A stretch of 9,454 bases of DNA from an uncultured Bacteroidales bacterium (GTDB lineage Bacteria; Bacteroidota; Bacteroidia; Bacteroidales; Bacteroidaceae). Positions within the stretch are counted from its first letter, which is position 1; every line of letters begins with the position of its first letter. The position numbers and the translations under genes are program-made. The stretch is taken from contig CAMAMZ010000074.1 of the NCBI GenBank assembly GCA_945837185.1, forward strand, positions 1 to 9,454, in the 5' to 3' direction. Under the pieces are notes generated by a model that searched no databases, was not told where the DNA came from, and worked only from the letters and a program-made list of their open reading frames with translations. Positions 7,472 to 9,454 of this stretch are shown in pieces.

Positions 7472-8491
7472 TACGTAAATGGTATTGTCTTTGATATACA
7501 CATTCTCACCGGTCACGGTGCGGAGCAGGGAAACAGCAGTTGCCGGACTGCCTTTGCGGTCGCATGCGAAATGATAATGGTGCTGTATTTCTGCTTTGTC
7601 AATGCATACAACGTTCATGTTATACCAACGCCCCATGGCCATGAGAATGTCGCGCAAGGAAGCCTCTTGGAAATAAAGCAAACCATCGCGCCAGGCAATA
7701 TTTGCCTCAATATCTGTTTGGCGTACTTGTAGTTTGGATTGTTCAAGAATAGCACCTTCACCAGGAGCCATGGGGAGGGCCATTCCACCACCATGTACGG
7801 TTACACTACCTTCTACCAAGGTGACACGAGGTGCCTCACCTGCATAGTTGCGTACATCAAACTGCGTGCCGGTAACTACCGTACGCAAGTCGCCTGCCTG
7901 CACCACAAAAGGCTGCGAGGCATTATGAGCCACTTGAAAATAGGCTTCTCCTTCTATGGATACCATGCGCTCGGCATTGGTGAACTGTTCGGGATAGGTG
8001 AAGCGTGTGCCAGCGTTGAGCCACACTTCCGTCCCATCGGAAAGCATGAGGTGATAGTCTTGATGTTCTGGTACTACAACTGTTTTATATTGTTGCTTAT
8101 GGGAAGCAGACAGGTTGCTTTCCGTCTGCATGATAGGCATGCGTTCCTCATGGGCAGCCACACGTATAACAATCGAATCTTGGTTTAGTAAGGCCGAGTA
8201 AAGAAGCTCCTCACCAGGAGTCCAGGCATGTGTCAGCATGACAAGGAGGGCAACCACAGCAGCAGCGGTTCCTACTGCCCATCCTATGATGCGGTGCATG
8301 GAGCGATGGCGTCTTTGGTATTTCAATTGTTGCCATGCTTCTTCCACATCGGGTGCCGATCCATCAGCCATAGCCATAGCCTCATAACATTGGTTCAGCA
8401 GTTCCAGATCTTCCTTCATTGAGGGGTCGTGCGTGAACTCCTCTGTCTGTCCCAATATGTTGTCAATGTTTTTCTCCTCTTTTGTTATCAT
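7463..8491 (-). CDS. fecR: FecR family anti-sigma factor with DUF4974 C-terminal domain
   Basis: This 342-residue inner-membrane protein holds the ECF sigma factor inactive until the transporter signals. The cytoplasmic N-terminal part (1-65) would bind sigma. A single membrane helix follows at about 68-87 (IIGWAVGTAAAVVALLVML). The periplasmic FecR domain spans about 135-232, with LSDGTEVWLNAGTRFTYP, FTNAERMVSIEGEAYFQV and VVTGTQFDVRNY, all typical of the family. DUF4974 covers about 271-341 (LLYFQEASLRDILMAMGRWY) and is the part expected to meet the STN domain of SusC. It starts 36 bases after the sigma gene and has no visible Shine-Dalgarno sequence. Length and domain order are normal for Bacteroidota. 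In this clade FecR proteins can act as both inhibitor and activator, and which applies here is unknown. Confidence 0.95.
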   Translation of the reverse strand: MITKEEKNIDNILGQTEEFTHDPSMKEDLELLNQCYEAMAMADGSAPDVEEAWQQLKYQRRHRSMHRIIGWAVGTAAAVVALLVMLTHAWTPGEELLYSALLNQDSIVIRVAAHEERMPIMQTESNLSASHKQQYKTVVVPEHQDYHLMLSDGTEVWLNAGTRFTYPEQFTNAERMVSIEGEAYFQVAHNASQPFVVQAGDLRTVVTGTQFDVRNYAGEAPRVTLVEGSVTVHGGGMALPMAPGEGAILEQSKLQVRQTDIEANIAWRDGLLYFQEASLRDILMAMGRWYNMNVVCIDKAEIQHHYHFACDRKGSPATAVSLLRTVTGENVYIKDNTIYVQK

Positions 8492-8527
8492 ACGATTAAT
8501 AATAGTTTAAAAGGTTATAAGGTGGAA

Positions 8528-9028
8528 TTATAGGCCGTTATTCTTAACAATTTTTGTGCGAATGATTTTAATTGCTTTCATCACATGTTTCTTTACACAG
8601 TTTTCGGTAATGCCATGTTCATCGGCAATTTGGGCATATTTCTTGCCGGAAAAGATACATGCCTTCAGAATCTCCTTATTGCGTGAAGGCAGTTCTTCAA
8701 TGGCTTTATACACCGCAGCCACACGTTCTTGGTGTTCTAAATAATTAGGTTCTTGGCTGGAGTCGTTCAGTGCCAGATATAATTGAGCATAATGGTCGTG
8801 TATGGAGATTCGGCGAAAATGGTCGGCACATTTATTACGCACCACACTATAGAGATAGGCCAAACGATAATCAGGAGTAATGTCATTAAATCGAAGGAAA
8901 ACATGCTCAAAGGCAGCGCTCACAATGTCTTTACTCGCTTCGCTGTCGTGCACAATACCTACTGCCACATAATACATACGTTGGTAGTTCTCCTTAAAAA
9001 AATGCTCAAAGGCTGTTGTCTTTTCCAA
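8528..9028 (-). CDS. ECF-type RNA polymerase sigma factor
   Basis: This 166-residue protein has the two domains of a minimal ECF sigma factor. Region 2 lies at about 6-74 (FEHFFKENYQRMYYVAVGIV, then EASKDIVSAAFEHVF, then YLYSVVRNKCADHFRR). Region 4 lies at about 105-162 (IEELPSRNKEILKACIFSGK) with the DNA-binding helix-turn-helix YAQIADEHGITENCVKKHV. Together with the downstream fecR and STN-bearing susC it forms a surface-signalling cassette, and it probably drives transcription of the transport genes. The reading frame starts with TTG at 9026-9028. A TAG stop lies two codons upstream and the first ATG is codon 18, which would cut into region 2, so TTG is the best available start. AGGAG sits directly against this TTG, too close to act as a normal Shine-Dalgarno sequence. 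Confidence 0.94.
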   Translation of the reverse strand: MEKTTAFEHFFKENYQRMYYVAVGIVHDSEASKDIVSAAFEHVFLRFNDITPDYRLAYLYSVVRNKCADHFRRISIHDHYAQLYLALNDSSQEPNYLEHQERVAAVYKAIEELPSRNKEILKACIFSGKKYAQIADEHGITENCVKKHVMKAIKIIRTKIVKNNGL

Positions 9029-9051
9029 CTCCTATTCTATGAAATGTGCTG

Positions 9052-9059
9052 CAAATGTA
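9052..9059 (-). promoter_or_regulatory. Probable -7 element of the sigma-fecR promoter
   Basis: The minus strand reads TACATTTG, an exact match to the Bacteroides -7 consensus TAnnTTTG. It lies 23 bases before the sigma start codon, which would give a leader of roughly 15-20 bases. No TTTG is seen at the -33 position, but an A-rich tract (about 9061-9110, minus strand) lies upstream and could act like an UP element. This suggests that the sigma gene is transcribed by the housekeeping sigma factor. Confidence 0.5.
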
Positions 9060-9188
9060 CGACTTTTATTTTGTATTTCTCTTATTCTCCTCTTTTTTTG
9101 TTTTTTTTATCACCTGCAAGTTTCCTATGTGTACCACTCAAGGTGTTGTTACCCTAAATTGCCGATTCTTTCGGAATTCTGAGAGTTG

Positions 9189-9196
9189 TATATTTG
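9189..9196 (+). promoter_or_regulatory. Possible rightward promoter -7 element
   Basis: TATATTTG matches TAnnTTTG exactly on the plus strand. Only a weak -33 candidate (TTTC, 9169-9172) precedes it. It is followed by AAGGAAG (9201-9207), which resembles a ribosome-binding site, and then by a short His-rich reading frame. No full gene follows inside the window, so any target would be beyond the right edge or lost. Confidence 0.35.
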
Positions 9197-9220
9197 TCAG
9201 AAGGAAGATTAGGTTGTTTT

Positions 9221-9247
9221 TTGCATCATCGTCATCACCACAAATAA
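9221..9247 (+). other. Short reading frame with five His codons, possible leader peptide
   Basis: From TTG at 9221 the plus strand reads TTG CAT CAT CGT CAT CAC CAC, then AAA and a TAA stop, giving a peptide of start, His-His-Arg-His-His-His, Lys. It lies about 25 bases after a TATATTTG promoter-like element. Runs of His codons before a stop are typical of his-operon attenuator leaders. However, there is no ATG start, no clear attenuator hairpin and no his gene in the window, so this may be chance. Confidence 0.2.
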
Positions 9248-9299
9248 AGTGTCTGCTTCCTCTGCATGTGACAATATGATTACAGCCGACTCCAATTAA

Positions 9300-9437
9300 C
9301 ATACTTTCCTTTGCCCTTTCTCCTACGGTGGCATCCGTCTTTTCGTTGACTACAACCAGATGCCTTCCCACGCTATTGGCAGCACGGAATGGATGAACGT
9401 GCTTACATGTGGCACCTTGTTTTCTGTATCATTATAG
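9300..9437 (+). pseudogene. Possible C-terminal remnant of an outer-membrane beta-barrel protein
   Basis: One plus-strand frame stays open for 45 codons after a TAA at 9297-9299 and ends with two TAG stops in a row (9435-9440). Its translation includes FSYGGIRLFVDYNQMPSH and STEWMNVLTCGTLFSVSL, with alternating hydrophobic residues as in the last strands of an outer-membrane barrel. Another frame just upstream (about 9272-9310) reads QYDYSRLQLTYFPL, also barrel-like, so a frameshift near 9304-9325 may have broken an older gene. I do not recognise the family. The opposite strand is also open here, so coding origin is unproven. Confidence 0.3.
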
Positions 9438-9454
9438 TAGCCATGATTGCTTTA

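Larger units (their letters stand above)
9029..9454. other. Non-coding or decayed region upstream of the sigma gene
   Basis: These 426 bases hold no convincing intact gene. From left to right I see the sigma promoter element, a T-rich plus-strand tract (9071-9110), a rightward TATATTTG element (9189-9196), a short His-codon run (9224-9241) and a 45-codon open stretch resembling the end of an outer-membrane protein (9300-9437). No terminator hairpin with a T-run is visible. The leftmost part is very A/T-rich, the rightmost part has more coding-like composition. Confidence 0.6.

Noticed and set aside
7739..8188. 149-residue plus-strand open frame inside fecR
   Set aside because: It lies fully within the well-supported FecR coding sequence, has no recognisable domain, and reads like an antisense shadow.
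9071..9110. T-rich tract as an intrinsic terminator on the plus strand
   Set aside because: No G/C-rich hairpin precedes the T-runs and no plus-strand gene ends here. It is better seen as an A-tract upstream of the sigma promoter.
9381..9403. AGCACG...CGTGCT inverted repeat as a terminator or attenuator
   Set aside because: The 6-bp stem with an 11-base loop is weak, the T-rich stretch is more than 10 bases downstream, and the stem lies within the barrel-like open frame.
9138..9428. Minus-strand open frame (77 residues from a GTG, open further upstream to about 9428)
   Set aside because: It has no ATG start, no recognisable domain, and an unusual composition (an Asp run, mixed Cys/His). It is codon-aligned opposite the barrel-like plus frame, so it is probably a mirror artefact.

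Overview
The window looks like Bacteroidota, most likely a gut- or mouth-associated Bacteroidales such as Bacteroides, Phocaeicola, Parabacteroides or Prevotella. The evidence is a SusC/SusD pair, lipoproteins of the Bacteroidota families DUF4843 and PKD-like, FecR with a DUF4974 tail, and two matches to the Bacteroides -7 promoter element TAnnTTTG. The genus cannot be fixed from the sequence alone.

All convincing genes lie on the minus strand, so the operon reads from right to left. From about 9030 downwards it encodes an ECF sigma factor (8528-9028), a FecR-type anti-sigma factor (7463-8491), a SusC-type TonB-dependent transporter with an N-terminal STN signalling domain (4024-7344), a SusD/RagB lipoprotein (2581-4011), a DUF4843 lipoprotein (1880-2563), a PKD-like lipoprotein (294-1856) and the first 97 codons of an exported protein cut by the window edge (1-291). 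That last protein resembles the N-terminal part of TlpA-type thioredoxins. Gaps from susC onward are 2 to 23 bases, consistent with one transcript. The only sizeable internal gap (7345-7462) separates fecR from susC.

The set reads as a cell-surface signalling transport locus. Substrate arriving at the SusC/SusD complex would be sensed through the STN domain, passed to the DUF4974 end of FecR in the periplasm, and would release the ECF sigma factor to raise transcription of the transport genes. No carbohydrate-active enzyme is visible. With DUF4843, PKD-like and possibly TlpA partners, a peptide, protein or other non-glycan substrate is at least as likely as a polysaccharide, but this is inference.

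The most striking non-coding structure is just upstream of susC (7347-7417). A three-part nested inverted repeat there would fold the mRNA into a long hairpin whose outer 11-bp stem is perfect and buries the Shine-Dalgarno-like AAAGGA of susC. Nearby are a 10-bp palindrome and a consensus-like promoter pointing the opposite way, into fecR.

The right end (9029-9454) has no convincing intact gene. It holds a likely sigma-gene promoter, an A/T-rich tract, a rightward TATATTTG element followed by a short run of His codons, and a short open frame that could be the end of a decayed outer-membrane protein gene. I saw no rRNA, tRNA, insertion sequence, CRISPR array or clear intrinsic terminator.
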